Shown: positions 52,346-60,690, counted from the stretch's first letter. The stretch is 64,000 nucleotides of DNA from Bacillota bacterium (GCA_023511625.1 JAIMBD010000009.1:39598-103597); one strand, 5' to 3'. The notes: generated by a model not told the origin, from the sequence alone. Numbers and translations: made by a program.

Positions 52346-54667
52346 TCAGCTGGCGGCCCTGCCCACCATGGCCAACACGTCCGACGGTTGGACCGGCAGC
52401 CGGTCCACCAACCCTCCAAACGGCTCCAGGGCGTCGGCAATGGCACCGGCGATGGCCGCCGGAGACGCGATCAAGCTGCCCTCGCCCATCCCTTTGATCC
52501 CTCCCTCGCTCTCCGAGGGGGTCTCGATGTGGGCCATTTGCACCCGGGGGACATCGGTGGCCTCCGGCAACAGGTAGTCCAACAAGGTGGTGGTCGTCAG
52601 CTGCCCGTTTTCGTCGTAGTGCAGGCGCTCCAAGATGGCCGATCCCACTCCCTGCGCCACGCCGCCCAAGATTTGGCCCTCCACGATGGTGGGGTTGATG
52701 AGGCGACCACAGTCATTGACGACCACATACCGAGTCACACGGGCCACCCCGGTACGGATGTCGACCTCCACCTCGGCGATATGGCACCCGTTGGAGAACG
52801 TGATCGGCCGCGGCGGCAGGTAGCGCGCCGTCACCTCGAGGCCCACGGGCATGCCGCCCGGCATGCGCTTGACGTCGAGATAGGCCGCCCGCGCGATGTC
52901 GCGAATGGCCAACGACCGCTCGGGCACTCCCGAGACCCAGGCCTTGCCGTCCTCCAGCACGATGTCCTCGGGAGCCGCTTCCAAGAGGTGGGCCGCCACC
53001 TGGGCCAACTTCTCGCGCAGCTGGCGCCCTGCCACCAGGGCCGCGCCGCCCCCGATGGTGGCGCTGCGGCTGCCACCGGTACCACCGCCCATAGGCGCCG
53101 AATCGGTGTCGCCGTGTAGGACGATGACGTCCTCCAACTTGACTCCGATCTGGTCGGCGATGAGCTGCGCCATGGTGGTTTCGTGCCCCTGGCCGGTGGG
53201 GCCAAGCCCCAAGGCCGCGATCACCCGGCCGGAGGGCTCCATGCGCAAGGAGCAAGATTCGTACCCGACGCTACCGGCTTCTGAGGAAGCCATGGCCGAC
53301 GGTTCCACGAAGCAGGAGATCCCGATGCCGAGGTATCGGCCCTGTTGGCGCAAGGCCTTCTGCCGGGCGCGGAAATCGGCGTAGCCGATCATGTCCAGCG
53401 CGCGCTCAAACGATTCCAGGTACGACCCCCGGTCGTAGACCATGCCGGCGGCGTTTTTGTAGGGGAACTGCTCGTCGCGGATCATGTTGCGCCGACGCAC
53501 TTCCGCCGGGTCCATCTTGAGGTAGCGCGCGACCCGGTCGACGATCCCCTCCTGGATGAACGAGGCCACAGGCCCCCACACCCCGCGGTACGCCCCAAGC
53601 GGCGTCTTGTTGGAGAAGGTGCAGTCGATGGTGTAGGCGAGGTGGGGAATGTCGTAAGGGCCAGTCAACACCATCGCCGCCAGGCTGGTCTCGCCCACGG
53701 CACCCGAGAAGGGCACCGGGATGAAGGCGCCGCCGTCTGCCATCAGGTGGTCGCGGATGGCGATGATCTTGCCCGTGTCGTCGAACGCCACCTCGACATC
53801 GTGGATGTCATCCCGTCCATGCACGTCGCTCAACAGCGACTCCATGCGGTCGGAGATCCACTTCACCGGACGGCGCAGCGTCCGCGCGGCTTGGACCACC
53901 ACCACATCCTCGGGATAGGTGGCGGCCTTCATGCCGAACCCGCCCCCCACCTCGGGGGTGATGACCCGGATCTGGGTTTCGGGGATGTCCATAAACGTGG
54001 CCAAATCCAGCCGCACGCGGTGGGGCGCCTGGGTGGAGGCGTACACCGTCAGTCGGCCGGTGGCCGGGTCCACCATCGCCGCCGTCCCTCGGGGCTCGAG
54101 CGTCACCGCCGTCTGCCGGCTGAGCGAGAAGGTCTCGCTGAGGTGGTGGGGAGCCTGTGCGAAGGCTTCCTCAAATCCAGGGGTCTGGTATTCCCGGTGG
54201 AAGAAGACGTTTTCCGCTTCCGGGTGCACGCGGCGCGGGCGCTCGGCGATGGCTTCGCGCATGTCTAAGACCGGCTCCTTAGGCCGGTAGACCACCTCGA
54301 CCAACTCTGCCGCGTCCTCGGCTATGTACCGGTTTTCGGCCACCACCGCCACCACCGGCTGCCCCACGTAATACACCTCGCCGTGTGCCAAGGCCGGCTG
54401 CCCGACCTTGAACACGCCCCGCATCCACAGCCAATATGGGCAGTCGTCGAAGGTCATCACCTTGTGCACGCCGGGCACCTGAGCCGCCCGGCTGGTGTCG
54501 ATGGAGACGATTTCGGCGGCGGCGTGCGGCGACCGCACAAACGCGATCTCCAGCATCCCCGGCACCTGGATGTCGTCCATAAACCGCGCCTGGGCCGTCA
54601 GCAATCGCTGGTCTTCCACGCGGGATACCCGGGCCCCCATCATCTGGGGGCGCATCGCCTGCTGCAT
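52346..54667 (-). CDS. Molybdenum hydroxylase large subunit (CoxL/XdhB type)
   Basis: 773 residues binding the Mo-pyranopterin cofactor. Seen: GGGFGMK near 245 (cofactor loop), AYRGVWGP near 363, GPTGQGHET near 495, and the catalytic Glu in GIKGMGEGS near 732. The active-site loop is neither AYRCSFR (form I CO dehydrogenase) nor AYRGAGR (form II), so CO oxidation should not be assumed. Likely hydroxylates an aldehyde or N-heterocycle; substrate unknown. Last gene of the UGSC operon, 1 base after coxS-like gene. A maturation factor (CoxD/CoxF type) is not in the window. Confidence 0.88.
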   Translation of the reverse strand: MQQAMRPQMMGARVSRVEDQRLLTAQARFMDDIQVPGMLEIAFVRSPHAAAEIVSIDTSRAAQVPGVHKVMTFDDCPYWLWMRGVFKVGQPALAHGEVYYVGQPVVAVVAENRYIAEDAAELVEVVYRPKEPVLDMREAIAERPRRVHPEAENVFFHREYQTPGFEEAFAQAPHHLSETFSLSRQTAVTLEPRGTAAMVDPATGRLTVYASTQAPHRVRLDLATFMDIPETQIRVITPEVGGGFGMKAATYPEDVVVVQAARTLRRPVKWISDRMESLLSDVHGRDDIHDVEVAFDDTGKIIAIRDHLMADGGAFIPVPFSGAVGETSLAAMVLTGPYDIPHLAYTIDCTFSNKTPLGAYRGVWGPVASFIQEGIVDRVARYLKMDPAEVRRRNMIRDEQFPYKNAAGMVYDRGSYLESFERALDMIGYADFRARQKALRQQGRYLGIGISCFVEPSAMASSEAGSVGYESCSLRMEPSGRVIAALGLGPTGQGHETTMAQLIADQIGVKLEDVIVLHGDTDSAPMGGGTGGSRSATIGGGAALVAGRQLREKLAQVAAHLLEAAPEDIVLEDGKAWVSGVPERSLAIRDIARAAYLDVKRMPGGMPVGLEVTARYLPPRPITFSNGCHIAEVEVDIRTGVARVTRYVVVNDCGRLINPTIVEGQILGGVAQGVGSAILERLHYDENGQLTTTTLLDYLLPEATDVPRVQMAHIETPSESEGGIKGMGEGSLIASPAAIAGAIADALEPFGGLVDRLPVQPSDVLAMVGRAAS

Positions 54668-54668
54668 C

Positions 54669-55151
54669 CTACTTCCCCCCTTGGGCGTCCATGACCGCGT
54701 CGACGATGAACTGGTAGCCGGTGCAGCGGCAGAGGTTGCCGCTCAACGCCTCCCGCACCGTCTCTTCGGTCAAGGGCTTACCTTGATTTAAGAGGGCCGT
54801 AGCCGTCACCAGCATCCCCGGCGTGCAGAATCCGCACTGCAACGCGTGATGGCGGTGAAACGCCTCCTGCAACGGCGACAAGCCGGCCTCTGGCGTCAGT
54901 CCTTCGATGGTCACGATTTCGTGCCCTTCCATCTGGACTGCGAACATGAGGCAACTGCGCGCCGGCTCTCCATCCACCAACACCGTGCACGCCCCGCACA
55001 CGCCTTGCTCGCACCCGACGTGGGTCCCGGTCAGCCCCAGTTGGTGGCGCAACACATCCGCCAACGTCCAGCGCGGCTCTACCGTGACTGTGTAGTCCCG
55101 TCCGTTGACCTTCAGGGTCACCGTCAGGGGTTGAATGCTCGCTTCCGCCAT
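54669..55151 (-). CDS. Molybdenum hydroxylase small subunit ([2Fe-2S], CoxS type)
   Basis: 160 residues with two [2Fe-2S] sets: the plant-type ferredoxin motif GCEQGVCGACTVLVDG with a later C (SCLMF), and the four-helix-bundle set CGFCTPGM plus CRCTGY. Passes electrons from the Mo site to FAD. 18 bases from the CoxM-type gene and 1 base from the large subunit gene. Confidence 0.94.
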   Translation of the reverse strand: MAEASIQPLTVTLKVNGRDYTVTVEPRWTLADVLRHQLGLTGTHVGCEQGVCGACTVLVDGEPARSCLMFAVQMEGHEIVTIEGLTPEAGLSPLQEAFHRHHALQCGFCTPGMLVTATALLNQGKPLTEETVREALSGNLCRCTGYQFIVDAVMDAQGGK

Positions 55152-55169
55152 GTCTTCGCCTCCCTGGGA

Positions 55170-55970
55170 TTACTGGGCCTCGGACCAAGCCTTTTCGGCC
55201 ACCGCCACGGCCTGGGCGACCTTCGCCACTTCGAGGTCACTCCCCACCGCAGTCGTGAGGGCCTGTCGCCAGGCGACCTCCCGCTCCCGCGCATCGGCTG
55301 GCACCTCGGTCAACTCGACCCGCACCGGAGCCCCCGCCACGCCAAACCACGTGACGGCCACGCGGCTCCCGCGCTGGACAAAGGCCCCGGCCAGGGCAAA
55401 GTCCCCGAGCCGCCGAGCGACTTCCGCAAAACCCCAGCGCCCTTCCGGCGCCGGGATGCGAACGGCCGTCAACAGCTCGTCCGCCTGCAAGGCAGTGGTG
55501 TAATAGCCCTGGAAGAACTCCGACGCGGGGATCTCTCGCGTGCCGTCCGCCGATTGGGCCACCAGCACGGCGTTTAAGGCCACCATGGCAGCCGGCAGCT
55601 CTGCGGCAGGGTCGGCATGGCTGATGCTGCCCCCCAGCGTACCTCGAACCCGAATCGCCCAATGTCCGATGTGGCTGGCGGCTCGGCTCAACACCGGTAC
55701 CCGCTCGCGCACCACCGGGTGCTCGGCCAGGCGCTGGTGGCGGACCAAGGCGCCGAGTGTCAGCGCCGACCCGGACCACTCCACTTGGTTTAGGGACGTC
55801 TCGAGCGGATTGATGTCGACGAGGTGCGAGGGACGACTCAGTCGAAAGTTCAACAGGGGCACCAGACTTTGCCCCCCCGCGATCACCTTGGCCTCCGGGT
55901 GTTCCCGCAGCGCCGCCACCGCCTCGGCCACGCTGTGGGCGCGAATCCATCCAAATGGTGCAGGTTTCAT
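55170..55970 (-). CDS. Molybdenum hydroxylase FAD subunit (CoxM type)
   Basis: 266 residues. FAD motifs AGGQSLVPLLNFR (about 31-43) and TLGGSISHADPAAELP (about 105-120) are both intact, matching the AGGQS and TIGGxxxxxDPA signatures of the CoxM/XdhC FAD family. Final electron exit point of the three-subunit enzyme. 44 bases after the SDR gene. Order M-S-L as in CODH-type operons. Confidence 0.92.
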   Translation of the reverse strand: MKPAPFGWIRAHSVAEAVAALREHPEAKVIAGGQSLVPLLNFRLSRPSHLVDINPLETSLNQVEWSGSALTLGALVRHQRLAEHPVVRERVPVLSRAASHIGHWAIRVRGTLGGSISHADPAAELPAAMVALNAVLVAQSADGTREIPASEFFQGYYTTALQADELLTAVRIPAPEGRWGFAEVARRLGDFALAGAFVQRGSRVAVTWFGVAGAPVRVELTEVPADAREREVAWRQALTTAVGSDLEVAKVAQAVAVAEKAWSEAQ

Positions 55971-56014
55971 GCTCGGCCTCCTTAACCTTAACCTGGGTGG
56001 CTGTCGGCCGTGGT

Positions 56015-56836
56015 TCAGCCGGCATCCTTGCGAGAGTTGGCGCGGTAGGCGGTAAAATCGCCTGCCGGCACCGAGGTCCCTCCGTCTACCGGCAGCGCCA
56101 CTCCGGTAATATACCCTGCGGCGGGGCTAGCGAGGAAGGCTGCCGCCGCCCCGATGTCCTCGGGATCGGCCAAGCGGCGCAAGATCACCGATTCCGCCAA
56201 AGCCTCTTGGACCTCTTTGGGCGTGTTTCTGAGCAACGGGGGGGTACGGGTTCCGCCGGGCAACAGCGCGTTGACGGTAATCCCCCATTCCCCCACCTCC
56301 AGCGCGAGGTGCCGGGTGAATCCCAAAAGCCCGCTCTTGGCTGCCGTGTAGGCGGCTCCACTCATGTAGCCGGTGCGGTGGCCGGCCACCGAAGCGATGT
56401 TGATGATGCGCCCCCAGCGGCGGCGCTGCATATGCGGGATCACAGCCCGGGCAAGCTTGAAGGGACCCGTGAGGTCGACGGCGATGGTTCGAAACCAAAT
56501 CTCGTCCGGCATCCGTTCGACGGCTGGGACCCGCCCGCCGATCCCGGCGTTGTTGACCAAGATGTCCAGGTGGCCCCAGCGCGCCAGGATCTGGTCCACC
56601 ATCGCAGCCACCGCCTCCGTGGAAGAAACGTCCCCGACCACGGCCATGGCCTGCACTCCCATCCCTTCCAGCTGGGCCACCGTCCGGGCGGCGTACTCCC
56701 CATCGAGGTCGTTGACCACCACCGTCGCGCCCTGCTGACCGAGGCAGCGGGCGATCCCAGCCCCCATCCCGCCTTCGGCACCGCCGCCGGCCCCCGTCAC
56801 CAACGCCACCAATCCCGCCAACGACATGGTTTCCAT
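56015..56836 (-). CDS. Short-chain dehydrogenase/reductase (copy A)
   Basis: 273 residues from the ATG at 56836. Cofactor motif TGAGGGAEGGMGAGIA (14-29) is three residues longer than the classical TGxxxGxG; catalytic S149, Y163, K167; NNAG 95-98. D43 after the second strand favours NAD(H). Its nearest relative in the window is the next gene upstream, with the same lengthened motif. Substrate unknown; ends just before the CoxM-type gene. The glycine motif is not the TGAARGQGRSHA of mycofactocin-coupled SDRs. Confidence 0.88.
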   Translation of the reverse strand: METMSLAGLVALVTGAGGGAEGGMGAGIARCLGQQGATVVVNDLDGEYAARTVAQLEGMGVQAMAVVGDVSSTEAVAAMVDQILARWGHLDILVNNAGIGGRVPAVERMPDEIWFRTIAVDLTGPFKLARAVIPHMQRRRWGRIINIASVAGHRTGYMSGAAYTAAKSGLLGFTRHLALEVGEWGITVNALLPGGTRTPPLLRNTPKEVQEALAESVILRRLADPEDIGAAAAFLASPAAGYITGVALPVDGGTSVPAGDFTAYRANSRKDAG

Positions 56837-56916
56837 TCCTGTTTCCTTCTTCCTTTCCGGCTTTCCGGACGTTTCCCTTATCCGGACGTTCCGGCGAGCC
56901 GATCGTCCGTCCGCAC

Positions 56917-57732
56917 CTATCCGCCCAAAATCTGCCGCCGCTTGGTGATGTCCCCGGGCAACACGGAGACGGCCCCGTCTACGGGGATGGCGACCCCGCT
57001 CACCTGCCCGGCCTCGCGGCTGGCCAAGAAAAGCGCCACGTAGGCTATCTCCTCCGGCGTAGCCCCGCGCAGAGAAGGAATGCCCTGGGCGATCCGATCC
57101 CGGGCCTCGGGGCTGGTGTGGGCCATGACCAGAGGAGTTAAGGTATACCCGGGCATGATGGCATTGACGGTGATGCCGTGCTGGGTCACCTCGACCGCCA
57201 GGTGGCGCGTAAATCCCCACAACGCCTCCTTCGAGGCCGTATACTGGGCCCCTCCCAAAAGGCTGACCCTCAGGGCGGCCAGTGAGGCGATGTTGATGAT
57301 GCGGCCAAAGCGCTGTTGCCGCATGTGGGGAATCGCGGCGCGAGCCAAGAAGAAGGGGCCGTGCAGGTTAACGGCCAAGACTGCCTCCCAGTCCTCGTCG
57401 CGGAGCTCCACGACCGGCGCCCGCCGTCCTCCGATGCCGGCGTTGTTGACCAGGATGTCGATGCGGCCGAAGCGCTCCACCGTCCGGGCCACCAAACTCT
57501 CGGCCGACTGGCGATTGGACACGTCTCCGACCAGCCCGATGGCCTCTGCCCCCATGGCCTCAAGCTGGCGCACTGTGGCCTCGGTGGCCTCTGCCGTCAC
57601 GTCGTTGACTGCCACGCGGGCCCCCGCTTGCCCGAAAACCCGGCAGATGGCTGCCCCCATGCCCCCGTCGGCACCGCGCCCACCGCCGGTCACCAAGGCC
57701 ACCATCCCTGCCAATCGTTCCGATTCCGCCAC
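56917..57732 (-). CDS. Short-chain dehydrogenase/reductase (copy B)
   Basis: 271 residues, GTG after AAGGAGG. TGGGRGADGGMGAAIC (15-30), NNAG 96-99, S150, Y164, K168. Paralogous to copy A through its whole length (both share NNAGIGGR, GRIINIAS and GFTRHLA). The pair probably arose by tandem duplication and may act on successive or mirror-image substrates. D44 suggests NAD(H). Confidence 0.88.
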   Translation of the reverse strand: MAESERLAGMVALVTGGGRGADGGMGAAICRVFGQAGARVAVNDVTAEATEATVRQLEAMGAEAIGLVGDVSNRQSAESLVARTVERFGRIDILVNNAGIGGRRAPVVELRDEDWEAVLAVNLHGPFFLARAAIPHMRQQRFGRIINIASLAALRVSLLGGAQYTASKEALWGFTRHLAVEVTQHGITVNAIMPGYTLTPLVMAHTSPEARDRIAQGIPSLRGATPEEIAYVALFLASREAGQVSGVAIPVDGAVSVLPGDITKRRQILGG

Positions 57733-57769
57733 CGACTTGCCTCCTTATGCGTTGGGTTCCGCCCCGGCG

Positions 57770-58819
57770 TCACGCCGAAGGCGGAACCTCGATCTTGCGC
57801 ATCTGCCACTGGCAGAATTGGGGCGCCGCGAACCCGTCGCAGACCACCGAGAAGCGCCCGGCCCCTCCTCCTGCCGCGACCACCAAGATGCGGTCCGGAT
57901 CGGCGAACATCTGCACCCAGGCGTCGTCGGGAGCGTCCACGGTCCCCCAAGCGGGAACGCCGCCCACCGTTCGCTTCAGTTCTCCCGCGCGCCGACCGCA
58001 GTGCTCAAACAAAAACTGTTGAACATCGCGCTTGCTCCACCCGGCCTGGGCGATGGTGTCGCGATGTTCCGGACCCAACAGCACCACCGTGGCATCCTTG
58101 GGACCGGTGGCCCCGAAACTGGTCAAAGTGGACAGGGTGTCGGCGATGGTCAAAAGAATGCCCTCCGGCCCCGCCTCGGGATTGTAGTTCCCCACCAGCC
58201 GCGGCGCCTCGCAGGCCACCGCCGCCACGGTACTCTCCTCGGGGGAGAATCCGCGCTCGACGTGAAACGGCTCCCACGGACTGCCCTCTTCGTCTTCAGC
58301 GATGACGTAGGTGTATTTCCCGGGATGACCGAAGGTCGATTTGTCCAGCGCCTGCGACCGTGCTCCCCCGGCGTTAATCATCACCAGCCGCACCGCCCGC
58401 CCGATGCTGGCATTGGCCCGAAACCCCGGGCCAAAGACGTTGCCGAGCGCGTTCAGCCCGATTTGCTTGCGGATGGGCCCGTTGACGATGAATAGCGGCG
58501 CCACCCCCTTGGTGCTGCACGCCGGCGACACCAAATTGAACCCGGGCTGCAGGATGGCCTCCAGCGCCGCCACCACCACCGGCATGTATTCCGGCAAGCA
58601 CCCGGCCATGATGGCATTGATGGCCACCGTCTCGATGGTGAGCGGCACGTTGCGGGGCGGAATCACGCCCAGGACGGCATCCGCGGGACGCCCGCTGGCC
58701 GCGACCATGGCGGCGATATGGTCGCGGCTCGGCGGAATCACCGGCAATCCGTCGGTGTAGCCCTCGTCCATGTAACGGTTGACCAGTGCCACGTACTCTC
58801 CGAACTCCGTCGCTTCCAT
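57770..58819 (-). CDS. Conserved unknown protein, TDGLPVIPP family, partner of UGSC protein
   Basis: 349 residues, soluble, no known cofactor motif. Strongly patterned segments: YTDGLPVIPP at 21-30, NAIMAGCLPEYMPVV at 68-82, IVNGPIRKQIG at 111-121, NVFGPGFRANASIGRA at 127-142, FGHPGKYTYVIAEDEEGSPW at 163-182. I know the pattern as a widespread family of unknown function; I recall no tested activity. C74 in MAGC and C101 in PACSTK are candidates for redox or metal roles. 21 bases after the selenoprotein gene, so probably the two form a complex or act in sequence. Confidence 0.75.
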   Translation of the reverse strand: MEATEFGEYVALVNRYMDEGYTDGLPVIPPSRDHIAAMVAASGRPADAVLGVIPPRNVPLTIETVAINAIMAGCLPEYMPVVVAALEAILQPGFNLVSPACSTKGVAPLFIVNGPIRKQIGLNALGNVFGPGFRANASIGRAVRLVMINAGGARSQALDKSTFGHPGKYTYVIAEDEEGSPWEPFHVERGFSPEESTVAAVACEAPRLVGNYNPEAGPEGILLTIADTLSTLTSFGATGPKDATVVLLGPEHRDTIAQAGWSKRDVQQFLFEHCGRRAGELKRTVGGVPAWGTVDAPDDAWVQMFADPDRILVVAAGGGAGRFSVVCDGFAAPQFCQWQMRKIEVPPSA

Positions 58820-58840
58820 GTCGTGTCCCGCCTTCCACCC

Positions 58841-59392
58841 CTACGCGACCCCTACGGGCCGCTCGCCTTGCACCAACAAGCTGACCACCTGCGGCAGGGC
58901 GTCTTGAGCCCGTTGGGCCAGTTCGGCGTCGTCTAAGGTGCCGATGGGGTGCGGAATGATGGCGAATCGATAACCCGGGGCGCCGCGCATCTTGGCCACG
59001 GTCTCGCCCGTCAACCGGAACTCCTGCGTCAAGATGGCCACGGCCGGTACGCCCCGCCGCTCTGCTTCCACCGCGTCGTGCAAACTGCACGCACTGCACG
59101 ACCCTCAATCGCCGACGCCGGTAATGACGAAGTCGGCCCCTTCCACAGCCGCCGCCAGTTCCTCGGGCAAAGCCGGCTGCGACGGCGAGCGCTTGCGCAC
59201 CACTTTGCCAAGCCGGGCGCCGTACTGCGCTTCGAGCCGTTCGGCCACTTCCGACAGCACCGTGCCCGCGTTCATCTTGCCGTTGTCCAAGATGTTAAAG
59301 CGCAGGCCCGTGAGCTGCGCAAAGCGGGGCGCCGGCGTCACCTTTGGCACCTTGGGTTCGCCACCGGTAGGATCGATGAACTCCACCGCCAT
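58841..59392 (-). CDS. UGSC-family selenoprotein, in-frame UGA at codon 96
   Basis: The frame starts with ATG at 59392 after AAGGGAGGGACAGGTG and runs 183 codons to 58841, interrupted only by TGA at 59105-59107 (codon 96). The residues around it read GVGD-U-GSCSACSLHDAVEAER, that is U-G-S-C. UGSC proteins are a known selenoprotein family with Cys (CGSC) homologues. Both halves make good protein and neither is a complete one: the part after the TGA has no ribosome site and starts in the middle of a domain (AVAILTQEF, IPHPIGTL). A SECIS-like hairpin follows the UGA. U96 and C99 form a CxxC-like redox pair; C102 is near. Alternatives are a true stop or sequencing error, both less likely. Function unknown. 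Heads an operon with the TDGLPVIPP protein, two SDRs and a Mo hydroxylase. Confidence 0.82.
59073..59094 (-). promoter_or_regulatory. Bacterial SECIS-like hairpin after the UGA
   Basis: Counting from the base after UGA, bases 14-19 (CGUGCA) pair with 23-28 (UGCACG) around the loop GUU (20-22); a bulged A (29) and three more pairs (11-13 with 30-32) extend it. Loop G lies 20 bases after UGA, within the usual range, and UGCA-GUU-UGCA resembles the fdhF apical stem UGCA-GGUC-UGCA with its GU. A competing perfect 8-pair stem (3-10 with 23-30) exists. Confidence 0.6.
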
Positions 59393-59529
59393 CACCTGTC
59401 CCTCCCTTCTTCTCCCCCAGGATGGGGGTGCATCGAGCGCGTCCGGCCGCCCCAAGCGAACCGAAGAGGGTCGCTCCCGCTGTCCGCTGTCCGCCGTGGG
59501 CAAACGCCGGCCCGCCCTCCTTCATCACG

Positions 59530-59559
59530 ACCCTATCAGCGAACTTGCCGGGCTGTCAA
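59530..59559 (-). promoter_or_regulatory. Promoter of the UGSC operon
   Basis: Perfect TTGACA (59554-59559), 18-base spacer, TAGGGT (59530-59535). It lies after the ADH 2 stop, about 140 bases before the UGSC start. Same -35 and spacing as the mycofactocin promoter. Confidence 0.5.
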
Positions 59560-59577
59560 GCAAACCCAGCCCTCGGG

Positions 59578-60690
59578 CTACAGGGTGAAGTCGATGACGC
59601 CGCGGATGTTGAGGCCCTCTGCCACTTCCTGATAGCCGCGGTTGATGTCCTCGAGCCGGTAGCGCTTGGTGATGAGCTCCCCGAGCTTCAGTTTCCCGGC
59701 GCGATACAGGTGCAGCATGTAGGGGATGTCGCTCTGCGGGTTGGCCGATCCAAACAGTGAACCCACGATGCGCTTCTCCATCACCGTCAGCAACATGCCC
59801 GGTACCTGAACGGTGAGCGCGTCGAAGGCCGACAGTCCCACCACCACCACCGTGCCCAGTTTGCCGACGACGTTGAACGCCGCCGTGACCATCTCGGCGT
59901 CGACCACTCCGGCCGTGATGATGGCCTTGTCCGCGCCCTGACCCCAGGTCAGGTCGGTCACCAACTGCTGCGCCTCCCCGTAGGTGGCGCAGGTGTGAGT
60001 AGCGCCGAACTCCTTGGCCCACCGGCGCTTGGACTCCTGGGGATCGACGGCCACGATATAGCGGCAGCCGGCCATCTTCGCGCCTTGCACCACGTTCATG
60101 CCGACGCCACCGACCCCATAGACCACCAGCGTCTCGCCCGCCCGGGTGTTCGCGGCGTAGGTCACGGCCCCCCATCCGGTGGTGACGCCGCAGCTCACCA
60201 TGGCGGCCACATCGAGGGGAATGTCGTTTTCAATCCGCACCACCGAGTATTCCGGGACCACGATGCGCTCCGAGAAGGTACCGAGCAGGCACATCCCGCC
60301 GATGTCCTGCCCTCGGGCGTGCATGCGGAAGGTGCCGTCCAACATGTTGCCGATGGCGATGCTGGCGCCGAGGTCGCACAGGTTTTGATGGCCCGTCGAG
60401 CACCAGCGACAGGTTCCACACGACGGGATGAACGAGCAGACGACGTGGTCGCCCGGCTTGACGCGAGTGACGTTTGGTCCTACCGCCTCCACCACGCCAC
60501 TGCCCTCATGGCCGCCCACGATGGGATACCGCGCGTTGAGGTCGCCTTCGCGCAGGTGTTCGTCCGAGTGGCACAAGCCCGAAACCACCATGCGCACCAA
60601 CACCTCGTGCTCGCGCGGCGGGTCGAGCTCCAGTTCCTCCACCTCCCAGCGTCCGCCGGGTTCCCAGACCACCGCTGCCTTGGTCTTCAT
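59578..60690 (-). CDS. Zinc alcohol dehydrogenase 2, NDMA-dependent (mycofactocin-associated)
   Basis: 370 residues from the ATG at 60690 (after AAAGGTGG). Catalytic zinc C40, H61-E62 and the later Cys in SCGVTTGW; structural zinc C91, C94, C97, C105. NAD motif GVGGVGMN, then VAVDPQESKRRWAKEFGATH as in copy 1. Same Rxyl_3153-like family. Differences cluster in the substrate loop around 110-160, so specificity may differ. Separate transcription from the UGSC operon is likely because a promoter follows it. Confidence 0.88.
   Translation of the reverse strand: MKTKAAVVWEPGGRWEVEELELDPPREHEVLVRMVVSGLCHSDEHLREGDLNARYPIVGGHEGSGVVEAVGPNVTRVKPGDHVVCSFIPSCGTCRWCSTGHQNLCDLGASIAIGNMLDGTFRMHARGQDIGGMCLLGTFSERIVVPEYSVVRIENDIPLDVAAMVSCGVTTGWGAVTYAANTRAGETLVVYGVGGVGMNVVQGAKMAGCRYIVAVDPQESKRRWAKEFGATHTCATYGEAQQLVTDLTWGQGADKAIITAGVVDAEMVTAAFNVVGKLGTVVVVGLSAFDALTVQVPGMLLTVMEKRIVGSLFGSANPQSDIPYMLHLYRAGKLKLGELITKRYRLEDINRGYQEVAEGLNIRGVIDFTL

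Noticed and set aside
52346..55970. Aerobic carbon-monoxide dehydrogenase coxMSL
   Set aside because: Gene order fits, but the large subunit lacks the AYRCSFR loop of CO-oxidising enzymes; kept as an unspecified Mo hydroxylase.
58841..59083. Separate 80-residue gene after the TGA
   Set aside because: No ribosome site, TTG start in mid-domain; makes sense only as the second half of the UGSC protein.
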